Source of the DNA: Zhengitettix transpicula | Taxonomy: Eukaryota; Arthropoda; Insecta; Orthoptera; Tetrigidae | Length of the DNA: 64,000 nt | NCBI GenBank assembly: GCA_037074705.1 | Contig: CM073591.1 | Location: forward strand, 84,052,032 to 84,116,031 | Direction: 5' to 3' | Shown: one piece after another, positions 1-10,648 of the stretch | Layout: every line of letters begins with the position of its first letter | How positions within the stretch are numbered: the first letter of the stretch is position 1 | Program-made: the position numbers and the translations under genes | Notes under the pieces: model-generated | What the model was told of the DNA's origin: nothing | Database searches by the model: none | Seen by the model: only the letters and a program-made list of their open reading frames with translations

Positions 1-2937
1 TTCTGAGGATCATATTTTCTAGTATATTGACTGAACTTACCGTTGGCAACAAATAAATTTCCATTACGTTTTTATAATTTTAAAATGCATAAACCTTACG
101 TACTATAAAGTTTTATTATTCGAAGAATTTTGTACAAAGGTTTACAACTTTCTCTACAATGTTTCTCATATAATATTCAGTCATTTGAAATCGTAAATTA
201 CAAGCTTTCAGTGACGGATAAGCTCGCGAGATGGGCGATACGAAACGGAAACATGGAGTCTGAAATAAAGTGAAGTCGAAAATGTTTTTCAAGCCTATTC
301 CTAGAATTGGCCAATTAAATCGTATTGAAGCATTTAACCCGCAGTTATAAACAATCTTCGTATTTCTGAGTACAGTAAAACTCATGTAAGATTATCAAAA
401 TGAAAGATTTATCATAAAGCAATTTTTGTACTTTGGATTTTTTTGTAGCAAATAATAAAATCACAAGTGAATTTTGTGTTATTGGATTGTAGTTAGTATT
501 ATTAATTAATAAACATTGCAATTATCAAGAAATAATTCCAAATATTCCCTTAATATTGCTTACGTTAATTGTTGCAATAACTTTCGAAGTGATTTGATAC
601 TGTCTACAGCTTCAAAATGTAAAATGAATTACGTAGATACGTCAGAAGCTGCAAGGATAGTAGTGTTATAAGTATTTTTTTTTTTTTTAGAAAAGAATAA
701 TGAAGCGGTCAAGTATGATTTTACCCGTAGGATAAGCATATCAAAGAACTCGTGTTATCAAAAATAAACAAATTATATCGATGTTTCAGTTATAGGCATT
801 TGACTAGAAACGTATAATCTATTAAAGTATGAAACGAGGTGAAGTACAGTTTGTTGCTACAATAAAACTATTTTAAATTAAGAGTTTGCATTAGATAATT
901 TTTGCATACAGGTGTGTTTTCTTTCAATACTAACTTCTACTTCCAAAATAAAATTAAATATTATACGAATAAGTAAAACTCAGATTGAGGAAGGTCTGCA
1001 TATAAGTATCTGCATATAAGTATCTGCCCGGCTGCATATTATGTTATATCAGGCTACCTACACTTTACTATTCACATTCTTTCATGACATATAAGAATAT
1101 ATAAGAAAGGTACTAATGCTAGAAAATTTATTTTACATCTGATATTTTAATTAATATTTAAAACAAGTTTAGGTAGTTGTAAACAACAGTCAGTGAAGTC
1201 CCTTCACGACATTAATTCAAGATGTTAAATACAAAGAAAATGTAATATAGAAAGATGACGCATTTCCTGATGAACAACTGAAGTGCAGTTCTATTGACCT
1301 GCTTCTGTTTCAATAATTTCTGAAAACTTGACGAATAATAACTATTTATATCCAAATTTTATAGTAATATTGATTGTCAGAAGTATCATTTTGTAGCACA
1401 GATGAACGCGCCCAAATTAATTCACTATTTTTATGATTGAGCAAAACGGTTATATAGCAGGAGCTAAGCTATTGCTGTCTGGGAAAATATGGTCATAAAA
1501 CTTGGCGCCGGGGTGACGGAGGCGTCCAGAAGAAATCATGCCTCCAGACTAAGGCAGCGGGTTATGGGAGAGAAACAGAAGCCAACGACCACACTAAAAT
1601 TTCTAAAAATTCAACTCCTCCAACAGGCGAGAACAAGCCCACGAAATTGTAATAATGGCTGAGAAAAACCCATGTGAAGAGATACGGAACGAAGAGAGTC
1701 GAGCTGTAAGATCGACAAGCCCGAAAAAGGGAGTTCCAATCTACAATCAATTTGGCTACAGTCAGAAATATGTAATGATGTTAACACAAGAATTGCACTG
1801 TAAAAACCAACAGATAAATCCTTTGTAAATGAAGTTAATGATGATGTAACTGTCAATGATAAAGTCAATGTTTACAAATACTGATGAATGAAAATATGCT
1901 TTAATTAATTCCATTAAGTAATGAATAGGTTTAACTATATAACTTCGTGTATATATATTTGAAAAAATATTTGTTAACTAAATTAAATTGTGCAGTGCGA
2001 CGTCAGGTTGATTGCAATGTGCAGCGTGTTATATTGCGTCGCGCTCCACTAAGAGATCTTGTGAATAATAATGTGATATGTTTTTCGTTTAAAATTATTC
2101 TTGCAAAAATACATTTTGAGAACAACAGGTAAATCCATGAGTTTATGTTTATGTCAAGATTTTAAATTAATATTATAAAAGGGGCTATATAATGATGAAT
2201 ATAATATAATGTAGATGAATATAATGAAAACCGAAAGCTTCTGTGATGATTAAAAATTGAATAAAAATCTATTGAAGACTTAAATGGTTTAATATGATAT
2301 GATAATTTTTATATTGATAAAAATATTAACATTTTAAAGCATATTGTGTGCTCGTCTAAAAATAACCATCTTGCAATTTTGAAGTAACAATTGTGTCCAC
2401 GTGTATTGAATATGATTTTATACAACAGAAATATTCCAGAGTAAATGTCGCAATTAATTTGAGTGAAATGTAGTGCTTTCTATCTGACAACGTTTGTATT
2501 TATTCAATGGACCGTTCCGTGCTTTATATATTAATAGGTCGATACAAGCTGATGAGAAACCTTAACGCCGCAGCCCATCAATCTGTTAGCCACAGGTTCC
2601 ATTTACCGCTTGCTTTTAGCACGCAGCAGGCGAAAAGTTCAGATGCTCAACAAGGTTTTATACTTTCAGATAAATCATACCATTCAAAATACAATAAAAG
2701 GGGATTATTCTCATCAATGCAAAAAATGTGTATCTGTATGTACTTTTCACATGATGTATGGTTGTTACGATAATATTTAAGAGTAAAAACTAGAAATCAG
2801 TTGAGTGGTAGAAATACAATCAGCTTCTGTCTATTAAGTCTTAAAAAAACTGAGAAACATAATACTTAAAGTACATAATAATTATATCTTAGGAATTAAA
2901 TAGAGGAGAATCTGTTAAATGTTACTGAAGACGGACC
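1..2937. other. AT-rich DNA, no gene seen
   Basis: No frame carries a recognisable protein; the open frames are short and biased to AT codons. The only structure noted is a 14-bp unit (TCTGCATATAAGTA) repeated twice head to tail at 995-1022. An 88-codon frame at 2507-2773 is somewhat less AT-biased than its surroundings but shows no motif I recognise. Confidence 0.6.
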
Positions 2938-2961
2938 AATTGTTGTACATGTACAACAATT
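2938..2961. repeat. Perfect 24-bp palindrome
   Basis: Two 12-bp arms (AATTGTTGTACA and its complement) meet with no spacer. A site this symmetrical could bind a dimeric protein or extrude as a cruciform. It lies in unannotated AT-rich DNA and could also be chance or the relic of a fold-back element. Confidence 0.9.
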
Positions 2962-3431
2962 TAGGCCTTGAATGATCTGATGTACACATACAAAATCATT
3001 TAAAGCAAGAAATTGGTCGTGGCTCAGTCACCCTGGACCAACGCTAGTATTTTTGATTTTGTATTCATATATAACCTTCAAATAGCATTAATTTTATTAG
3101 ATAATATTCACATATTGCAAACCCATAAATAAAAATCACTTGATTGACATTAACCATCATAAACACCAATAGTTTGAATGAACCAATACCAATGATTTGC
3201 TTTCATCACATTAGTGCAGTGTATCATGTTATTTAAATAAGTGCAATTTTCAAAGTAATTTTTCTGCTCTTAAAGGATGAGTCTCAAACGTGAAATAAGA
3301 TGAATTTAACAGAAAAAAAGTCTGTTCTTTTCAATGGTAATAAAAATAACGTGATCGTAGTAAACGGTGTTTTGGTATTTCGGTTTGAAAATTCACAAAA
3401 TTAGACACATAAAATTTGAACATAATATTAA
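2962..3431. other. AT-rich DNA, no gene seen
   Basis: No coding potential or repeat structure recognised. Confidence 0.6.
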
Positions 3432-3960
3432 CTAACATATATCTTGACAAAAAAGTGAGCTTGAAAGCTGATACTTTGCCAGCTTAAACCCAGTAATAGG
3501 TTTAGTTAGTTTACCAAAGCATAAATTTGTAAAACGTCTTGTTTCAAAGTTGTAAACACGAAAAATCTGCCTCAAATTGACGTGTCGATTTTTTGAGCAA
3601 CTTTGTGAGATTACAGCACTAAAACTAAAAAATTTTAAACTTGGAACTGCAACCTTCAAGTACAGCATAAAAAGTTGTCTGTAGTTGTCATTTTTCAGGA
3701 AGCTAGCTGCTACAGTTCCACAACAGTAGTACTTGAAAGTTGCTAATTTGGTAGAACCTGCATCAGTGGCGCATGAGTGACTATTATACTGGAGGCCCCA
3801 GGACCCCAGATATACTACATATGAAAATGAAATTTTACACAGGGTTGTCTCAGGCACATATCTGTCCCTACACCAAATTTCAGCAAGATTGGAGATGGTG
3901 ACTAAAAGTTTTATTTGTAAATTTGGTCACTTGTCATGGAATGACCCACATTACTCAACA
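3432..3960 (-). repeat. Probable dispersed repeat, unclassified
   Basis: This block is more complex than its AT-rich neighbours. On the minus strand it begins with a GTGGGTCATTCCATGACAAG-type motif (plus-strand 3931-3955). A 141-codon frame runs from 3857 to 3432 but has no recognisable domain and uses codons unlike a conserved gene. I recall similar GGGTCATTCCA-type sequences as parts of dispersed repeats in other genomes, but I cannot name a family. A non-coding transposon fragment is the most likely reading. Confidence 0.3.
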
Positions 3961-5407
3961 CTAAACAATTTTTGCTGAAACGAAATTATGAAAAAGATGT
4001 CAATACGTGGATAGTCATAATGAACATTATTTCAGAGGAATATTGCATAGAACTCATAACGTTTATGTATGATTTAGAAACGCTTATATGTCAATATCGA
4101 TGGATCCGAACTACAATTTGCCGAATTCAGACACGAGATGTAACGATCATATTATAAAATTTAGTCAAAATTAGGAAATAATTTCAAATAGATTATTTTA
4201 GAGTATTTTTATTTTTACTTAACTAATTTTGCAATACTTTCGTACTTAGCATCATTTTAATATTATTACTTAATACAAGCAACACGGTCATATAATTGAT
4301 AATAAATTAAGTTAATAACCGGATCACGAGAACACGAAATAGAGAATTCGTAACTAATGTGTTGAATGTATTTTCTAATATGTTAAACATTTGATTTTCA
4401 TTTCACGTCATGTGATTAATGAAATAAGGAAGGTAATGTTAAATAATAAAAATTTATTTGTAGAGCAAAAATATTTATTATTACGAAGATTTAGATTTTC
4501 ATAATGTACGTACGTTGGAAGAAAGGGTAGTCCGAAACAACTTCTGACAGTCCGAATAACAAATTAGTATTAATCTGATCAATTTTAACCCGTCATAAAT
4601 TTTCAAAAAAAATGTTGTGCAGAGACTTTATCATTATCTAAGAAAGAATTTAACTTAGATTTTGACAATTACACTGAATTTCTCTTCTGAAGATTTAGCG
4701 ATAACTTATCAATAATCAATAGCTTAAGACGTCATCAACTTTGAAGTTGAGTCTAGTCGATTGAAAATAAGATCGACTTCATCTGCTTGCTCCTTCTCAG
4801 CCGACGTTAGACTTGCCCGCCAAACACTTAGTCTAGAAAAGTTAGTTGATTCACACTTAATATGAACTTACGTAAAATAATAAGGGAAAAAATTGATGTT
4901 TTAAAACTCTCAAATTTACAAAATCAAGCGTAAAAATATTTAGTAAAACAATTAACTGATTTAAATATTGAATTTAATTATTTACAAGAGAATTTCATTA
5001 AAATTATTGGGCGCCTGCAAATAGCTGAAAAGTTCACGAATTTTTCAGAAAATTTTTACACCGGCTTTAAATTTATCACAAAACTTATTAAATCACTTTT
5101 CCAACGTTGTTTTGTTGGTTGATATTCACTAATTCTGGAACTAATATTTCAATTTTACCGTGTATAATGAAAGCACTTAACAAAAATAAGCACCGAGAAA
5201 GTTTCAAGGCGGCCTCCGTAAGGCTAGTAGGCGCGTACGTGGACTTGTAATGTTCCCTCCCTGATTTTCACCAATCACATAATTTGTTTTGTATTGAGGT
5301 ATTGTAAAATTGTCCACTAAAATTGTTTCTCGGGCGAGAACAATAATGTTAAACTGTCATTATTAAGTTTTAACTTTCGTCTAAACAACACTATACTATT
5401 AATGATT
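3961..5407. other. AT-rich DNA, no gene seen
   Basis: No coding potential recognised. Moderately G+C-richer patches occur near 4725-4840 and 5200-5260 without open frames of interest. Confidence 0.6.
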
Positions 5408-5575
5408 AAGAAAGATAGTCAATTCAGACAAAAAAAGTGATCATATAAATACCACACAACGTTTCTGGGATCCTTGTCCCTTTTGTCAAGTGCGAATAAG
5501 AGCCTAGAGTGACACAACTGCACTTGTCAGTTGAATTGGCTATCTTTCTTATTCCTTATTTTCAATCAGACGTAA
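5408..5575. repeat. Terminal-inverted-repeat element (MITE-like)
   Basis: The left arm at 5408-5430 (AAGAAAGATAGTCAATTCA...) is the near-complement of the right arm at 5525-5550 (...TTGAATTGGCTATCTTTCTT), with about 95 bp between. The right side extends to about 5575, since a second copy at 40286-40354 shares the outer motif TACGTCTGATTGAAAAT, the AAGAAAGATA arm and the internal TATAAATAC-ACACAACGTT block. A non-autonomous DNA transposon is the simplest reading. I did not identify its superfamily or a clear TSD. Confidence 0.6.
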
Positions 5576-6440
5576 ATTTTTTCATTCTAATACTGAACTA
5601 TTATTGACTATATGTTATAAACTATTGCTATAAAATAATTTAATATGCAGTTAATTAGAATTATGTGTAATTATTTTTATAGGAACTGAATGTTAATTAC
5701 TATACGTATTTTCAGGTGGTTCGTTATCGAAAACATAAATAAAACTGTTTTTCCGAAGACTTCATTTTAAATATAAACTTTCATATCTAGCGTTGGTTAA
5801 CTCGCAATTGGTGACTGCGTATTAACATCAAGTTTATAAGAATGATGATTGAATCTTGTCCTTGTGAACCAGTCCAAATTCTTTTTAATAATTACAGTCT
5901 GCAGTTCTAATATTCCTCTTTCGTTTTGTCGTCATTTCTCCACTCTGAAGAGTAAAATCGCCTCATGCCCTTTCATGTATGAGGGAGACAAAACATTCTT
6001 CTTTTCCTGTGGCAAAATACTCTCAGTACCCGTGACTTATTAGCTTCATATCCCGTGACCCACCAGTAAATCCACATGAGTTATTAGCACTTTTAAGTTT
6101 ATGCACTGAATGCCATTTACCCTGAAGAAGGATAGAACTTGTTTATTGTTTGAAGCGCTGGTTACATAATTCTTCTTACTATATTTTTGTCTTTGACCTA
6201 TTTCTTTCATCTTGTAATGTTTTATCAGTTCACGGTTATTTATTTAGTTATTTTTAAGGTATTTTATTTTATTAGTTATTTAACTCTGAAATTATTTAAT
6301 TATATTGCAGGGGAGAAATAAATCTCAATAATTTATATTAAATTAAAAAATAACAATAATTTCCTGCTCTCATTAACTTAAATTCCCACGATTAATTTTC
6401 AAATTAAACAAAACAAAAAACACAATTAGGAAATTTGAAT
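5576..6440. other. AT-rich DNA with a weak hammerhead-like motif
   Basis: No gene seen. At 6119-6172 a degenerate relative of the hammerhead-like cores described at 9441 and 11978 may be present: CTGAAGA, a weak stem, then GAAGCGCT, where the usual A-U pair would be replaced by G-C. This is tentative. Confidence 0.4.
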
Positions 6441-6456
6441 AATTGTATATCTTAAA

Positions 6457-6953
6457 TTCTCTCGCAGGTGAACCTTCCCAGAGAGCTCTGGCGGAGGCTA
6501 CCTTTGGGGATGCCTTTACATCTCTCTGGTTTTTTGAACTAAGGTTCCCACATGCCGAAGCACCTCGGCCTGTTTTGAGAGGTGTATTGTCTGGGGTCAC
6601 AGACTTTGGGCATACGGTAAGAGTTGTTGTCTGTTTCCATTGGAACAGTCGGGCAGCTTCCTCCTAATCTGGTCGAGGTACGGAGAAGGGAATGCTGCGT
6701 CCCCACAGCAAACTCCTCTCCCGCTATCGGAAGGGCGTGGTACAAGTACCAAATACCCGACCTACCTGATGCAGGTTTTTCTAGGGCTTTCTCTGCATCA
6801 CTTTAAGGCGAATTCCGGGTAGGATCCTTAAATTGTAGGCCTTGGGTACCTTCCACTAGCCTTCCGCATACACCCTTTCAAATGCCTTCCTATGCTATTA
6901 AAGGGGAGTTGCCACCATGTGGATTACCCTCATGCAGCCTGTTACCCTAAAAA
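6457..6953 (+). mobile_element. Family R retroposon copy A1
   Basis: Near-full copy in sense orientation. It begins inside the 5' hairpin (TCTCGCAGG), runs through the conserved G+C-rich body (GATCCTTAAA at about 6820 and CTATTAAAGGGGAGTTGCC at 6894) and ends with CCTGTTACCCTAAAAAAAA. Short overlapping open frames here (60-75 codons) recur in other copies only because the copies are homologous; they differ in frame and stops. No protein function is implied. Confidence 0.85.
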
Positions 6954-8051
6954 AAAGGAACAGGGATTGGTGGGCGAAATACGGTGGTCATTTGGCTTTA
7001 ATGAACCGACTCTGATGGCCAGTATGTCCGGCACATTGCCGCTTGCAGATCTCTGCCCAGGTCAAGACTTCACCGATGGCTCGGGCAGGCGCTGCAACCC
7101 CACGTAATTCCTGGGAAAGGGGTACCCAGCTGGTCTACAGATGTTGTCAGCAGTATAGCTCCATAATTACCGAACAGACTTCCGATACAAAACTAAAATC
7201 AAACTCCACATCAACTAAAAAGCAGCTTTTTCAAACTAAAATCCAACTACTCAAACTTAAATTTACTTCTCATAACTAAAGTGTAACATCTCAGTACTAG
7301 AAGCTAACTAACTCTCGCTTGCTCTGCCCGCTCCCTTTACACCTAAGTTGTTAGAAATTTCCCCCTGCAGGGTCTTGGAGATTCTGCAGTTTTTATCCAA
7401 CCTGAATTATATTTGTGCCCCCCCCCCCCAAATATAAATTTCTAAATTAGTTACACCCTCTCCGGGGGTCACATGGCCAAAACAAGGGACGGGGGAAGAC
7501 ATGTTCGCGATGGTGCGTATCTGGTCAAACATCTAGTGAGAGCGTGCTAAAATCTTGAAACCACAGATTAGCCTATCCAGACGTGCACATAAAGGATTGC
7601 CACGCCAGGATTGCTTTCGTTTACTCTGCGTACCTGGGAAGCGAGCATTGACCCTTGCCAGACCCAATCCAAGAATATCATCCTCAAGATATTTTCTTTC
7701 GTAAAAATAAATTAAAAACCACGAATAACAAATAAAATAACCCTCAATTAATTAATCCCGCTTTTGAACACTACAATCTTATCCGATTCTCTTCCTGGCT
7801 ACATATTCTCCATCGCTAAGAATCCCTTTTCAACTTCTGTTGTCTTAAACCTCCTTACCTTTACCGGCAACATAAAATCCGACAATAATATCAACTAATG
7901 AATCTACAAAATTGTCATAAAATTTGAATTCCAAATTATCGTTGTTTATTTCAAAATTGTTTGATTTATAAATTTATTACTTACCTATATTCATTCTATT
8001 AGAAATTAAGATTTAAGATAAAAGTCGAAGGTATATAAACCAATTCTTAAA
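6954..8051 (+). other. 1.1-kb passenger sequence inside locus A
   Basis: The sequence continues directly from the A-run of copy A1 and stops at the internal target-site copy. The first 200 bp are G+C-rich (CTCGGGCAGGCGCTGCAACC at 7080-7099), followed by a C-run at 7420-7430 and a G+C-richer block at 7450-7680. I recognise no protein and it is not repeated elsewhere in the window. It may be flanking DNA carried by read-through of the first poly(A) site, or a longer family member. Confidence 0.5.
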
Positions 8052-8065
8052 TTTGTATATCTTTC

Positions 8066-8275
8066 CCTGTCGCAGACAGAGCCTTTCTAGGGTTTGTCCT
8101 GTATCACGTTTAGGCGAATATCGGGTAGGATCCTTAAACTATAGCCAGCGGCTCTAGTTAACCCTTGGCTACCTTCATCTAGCCTTCACCATCCACCCTT
8201 TCAAATCCCTTCCTATGCTATTAAAGTGGAGTTGCCACAATGTGGATTAGCCGGTTACTCTAAATTTTTTTTAAC
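8066..8275 (+). mobile_element. Family R copy A2, internally deleted
   Basis: Begins with the family 5' edge (CTGTCGCAG), jumps to the middle of the element (GCCTTTCTAGGGTTTGTCC) and continues to the 3' end (GTGGATTAGCCGGTTACTCTAAA). About 300 bp of the body are missing. It is flanked by target-site copies on both sides. Confidence 0.75.
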
Positions 8276-8291
8276 AATTGTATATCTTAAA

Positions 8292-9165
8292 ACTAGTGGA
8301 GTTACGTAATAGTTATAATCTTATGTGATAGAGAATGGAAAAACAACGGTCGTAAAAAATATAAAATTCTTGGTTCATGATTTTATAAGCATGTCACGTT
8401 TTAATAATTAGTATGACTTTTGGGATACGTAAAGCTCAACAGAAGGAAAATAAGGAAATAGGTACATTGTATGTATGTGGGTTACTTTTAAGTAAAATGA
8501 ACTTGTTTCAATATGCAGGTTAGCTCCAAGTTTTCATTGAGTTTATTGAAGGCCTTCGAACGTATTCTTATTTGAACTGCCTGTAAAGCAGGAAGAGGCG
8601 GAGTTAAATGACGGGGAAATACTGCATATCCGTAAGAAGTGGGGCTTGTAAGCTCTCGACAGTAAACTGCAGAATAAGTGAACACGTGGCATCTATTTGT
8701 TGGTAGAAGCGTACATTTATTGCCGTCTGGTGACGCTGTAGAGTTTTATGTCTGACGCCGCGTACAACGCGTTTCATTTTCTGTCGCGTACATGCTTAAA
8801 ATCTCCAACGCGAGGATTAAATGACAATGATATTTTCTCCTCTTACGCTTGAGAAGCTGGCTGTAATTAATTTAATGCAGCTCGTTTTTAATTTAACTAC
8901 ACCAAATATCTAAATGCTGGAAATAAATGTTGATATCATTTTTATCGCACTTAATAAAATATCGGAAATATTTTTAGATTTTTGAACTTAATGCTGTGCT
9001 AATCTCAATAAATAAACGACTTGAAGAAGAAATTGAAAGAAGCTGAACTGTCGATTACTAAACACATTTAGTCGTATTTCATGGTTACATGTAATTGAGG
9101 AAAACTTCTTCATTCTGAATGTCAAATTTTTTTTAAAGTAACTAACAATTTTATTAAATTAAGGT
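8292..9165. other. AT-rich DNA, no gene seen
   Basis: No coding potential recognised. A G+C-richer patch at 8690-8800 has no open frame of interest. Confidence 0.6.
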
Positions 9166-9305
9166 TTCAGGATGGAATAATGACAACCGGACTAAACGAC
9201 GCTCTACTAACTGCGCTAATTCATGCTTAGCTTAATTAGAAGAGCGCCCGTCCAGTAAGCAGGAGGTCCCGCGTTCGATTCCTTGTCCGGTCGACATTTA
9301 TCCTT
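9166..9305. repeat. Fold-back tRNA-derived element
   Basis: The right half has a tRNA-like D arm (TTAGCTTAATTAGAAGAGC, 9227-9245), an anticodon-like hairpin with loop CCAGTAA (AGT, threonine-like), and a B box in TTCGATTCC (9274-9282), then CCGGTCGACATTTATCC. The left half (9166-9219) is an inverted, internally deleted version of the same sequence: GGATGGAATAATGACAACCGG, then GACGCTCTACTAACTGCGCTAA. The whole folds on itself. Its tail (CCGGT..., ...TCATCCTG) matches the tRNA-like repeat at 12424-12520, so both belong to one SINE-like family. It is not a functional tRNA: there is no continuous cloverleaf. Confidence 0.65.
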
Positions 9306-9440
9306 CATGATATTTTAATTCAACTTAACAATGGTCTTTACGGCTTGCTCCTGTGTAACGTTTTCTCTCGATATTCAATTTTGTTTTAAATAATAAAAGT
9401 AGCAGTCTTTTAATAAGAACAAAAGATTAATACTCAAATT
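9306..9440. other. AT-rich spacer
   Basis: Short stretch between the fold-back element and the hammerhead-like motif. Nothing recognised. Confidence 0.6.
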
Positions 9441-9484
9441 GTGAACACGACGTTTCGTCCCTAATTGGGGCCTCTTCAGGTGTA
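9441..9484 (-). ncRNA. Hammerhead-ribozyme-like motif
   Basis: Read on the minus strand: stem I strand ACAC, core CTGAAGA (fits CUGANGA), a stem II made of GGCCCC and GGGAC around loop AATTA, then GAAAC, a GTC triplet where cleavage would occur, and GTGT closing stem I. All conserved core blocks are present in order. Stem III would be only the C-G pair after GAAA, as in very small hammerheads that work as dimers. Such minimal hammerheads are known from Penelope-like retroelements. No Penelope RT or GIY-YIG sequence lies alongside, so this would be a fragment. Activity is unknown. Confidence 0.55.
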
Positions 9485-9857
9485 TGTATATTACAATTAT
9501 AAAAAAAAATTAAGTTGAAAAAATTTATAACTTACGTTTTGGCCGAAAAAAGAGATTGTTTTTCTTGAAATATTATTTCCAGCCGTGTTATAAAATAGAT
9601 AATCATTTGTAGTTGTAAAGTAATGTTGGTGTTGATAAATAGGACTGCTTTTTAAAGTAATTGAAATAATTATAACAACCGTTTACAGCCTCCTAGATTA
9701 ATCAGTATTTTTTTCTTCTGGAAGCATCCGACACTTTATATCATCCTAAAATAATATACAATTCTCAAGAGAATGATATTAATAATTAGAAATTGCACAG
9801 TAAAATGAATTTTCTTATAGTCACAACATATTAAAGAGATTTATTTGAGAAGGAACT
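9485..9857. other. AT-rich DNA, no gene seen
   Basis: Nothing recognised apart from its position between the ribozyme-like motif and a LINE remnant. It may contain further decayed LINE sequence. Confidence 0.5.
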
Positions 9858-10206
9858 ATGAAATTAATACGACTTTTTTACATGACAATAATGCGTCCCA
9901 TTTGGTTATATGGATGTGGTGTATGGCCATCTGCGGCTCCATCTCAATTTAAAAAATGTACAAACGGTCCAAAATAGTAGAATTATTGCCAATGCACCGG
10001 GGTGGATAAGTAACAACAACATCCACAGAGATCTAAATATACCATCGATCGTTGACTCCATACAATCCAACTGTCGGTTGCTTTACGTATCAATGGAGTG
10101 CCACAGGAACCAGGTAGTGAGAGCTACGGCAGTTAATATCCCGAAAAGTAAAACCGAAAGAAGACTACACAAACGGCCATCAGACTTTCTAAACCGAGAA
10201 ATGTAA
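9858..10206 (+). pseudogene. Jockey-like LINE RT C-terminus (decayed)
   Basis: The conceptual translation carries the segment that follows the RT catalytic core in Jockey-group non-LTR retrotransposons. It reads YMTIMRPIWLYGCGVW (9882-9929), then after a frame change VQTVQNSRIIANAPGWIS, IHRDLNIPSIVD and finally RRLHKRPSDFLNREM before a stop at 10206. These match the family pattern of RPIW-TYG, Q--QN--LR, APW-VSN, IH-DL--P and a C-terminal RRL-R--P-DL. The catalytic domain, endonuclease and ORF1 are missing, so this is a 5'-truncated copy. At least one frameshift near 9935 shows it is dead. It may belong to the same group as the ORF1 pseudogene at 35621-36894, but this cannot be tested by overlap. 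Confidence 0.88.
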
Positions 10207-10510
10207 TAAATGCGTAGCTGCAAATTGCAAGTTATATGGCATTCATTAAACAATACTTCAACGTTGGCACTGCCAAATACCGCACCTTCACATTTGTACG
10301 CTGGGTCCTGCTAATGAGCAGTTTTCCCTCCCATGTGTCACGTGAATTAGTGGGTACGCTTTCAATGAAACTAAATTAGCTGAACTATATTGTAAATTTC
10401 TACATATAAAGTTAATCAATTTTATTAAAAAAACGGAAGTTCGTACTGTTGGACTTTTTACTTCAACGGTTTTGCTACACAAACAGCTTAATACTATTAC
10501 ATTAACATAG
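10207..10510. other. LINE 3' flank and AT-rich DNA
   Basis: Sequence immediately after the LINE stop codon could be its 3' untranslated region. No poly(A) tail or TSD was identified. Confidence 0.4.
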
Positions 10511-10648
10511 AAACTCCTATTTAATAGCATAGCAAGGGATTTGAAAGGGGGTATGAGGAAAATAGCTTAAGAATCCTAACCGGCATTGTACTAAAAGTGA
10601 TGCAGGTTCTAGGGTTTTCCCTAGATCGGGCGCTTGGTACTTGTCCCA
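10511..10648 (-). mobile_element. Family R fragment, old
   Basis: Matches the 3' third of family R in inverse orientation: TTTAATAGCATAGCAAGGGA, TTTGAAAGGGGG, CCGGCATTGTACTAAAAGT, GATGCAGGTTCTAGGG and GGTACTTGTCCC appear in the expected order. Substitutions and a missing segment (the TAGCCAAGGGTTAACTAGGG block) make it the most diverged copy here. Confidence 0.8.

Larger units (their letters stand above)
6441..8291 (+). mobile_element. Family R tandem insertion, locus A
   Basis: A 16-bp direct repeat AATTGTATATCTTAAA flanks the whole block (6441-6456 and 8276-8291), with a third imperfect copy inside at about 8052-8065 (AATTTGTATATCTT). The first interval (6457-8051) starts with a near-full family R copy (6457-6953) ending in a short A-run, followed by about 1.1 kb of unrelated sequence. 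The second interval (about 8066-8275) is a family R copy that keeps the 5' edge (GTCGCAG) and the 3' third but lacks the middle. The repeated target sequence makes this a head-to-tail array like loci B and C. The 1.1-kb passenger could be a transduced flank or a later insertion. Confidence 0.75.

Noticed and set aside
3432..3857. 141-codon minus-strand frame as a gene
   Set aside because: No domain, no supporting splice or initiation context, and the 3' neighbouring sequence looks like a dispersed repeat.
9220..9293. Functional tRNA-Thr gene
   Set aside because: D arm, anticodon-like loop and B box are present, but the acceptor stem is separated by an inverted insertion and the anticodon stem is mismatched. 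Shared tail sequence with 12424-12520 marks a SINE-like repeat.
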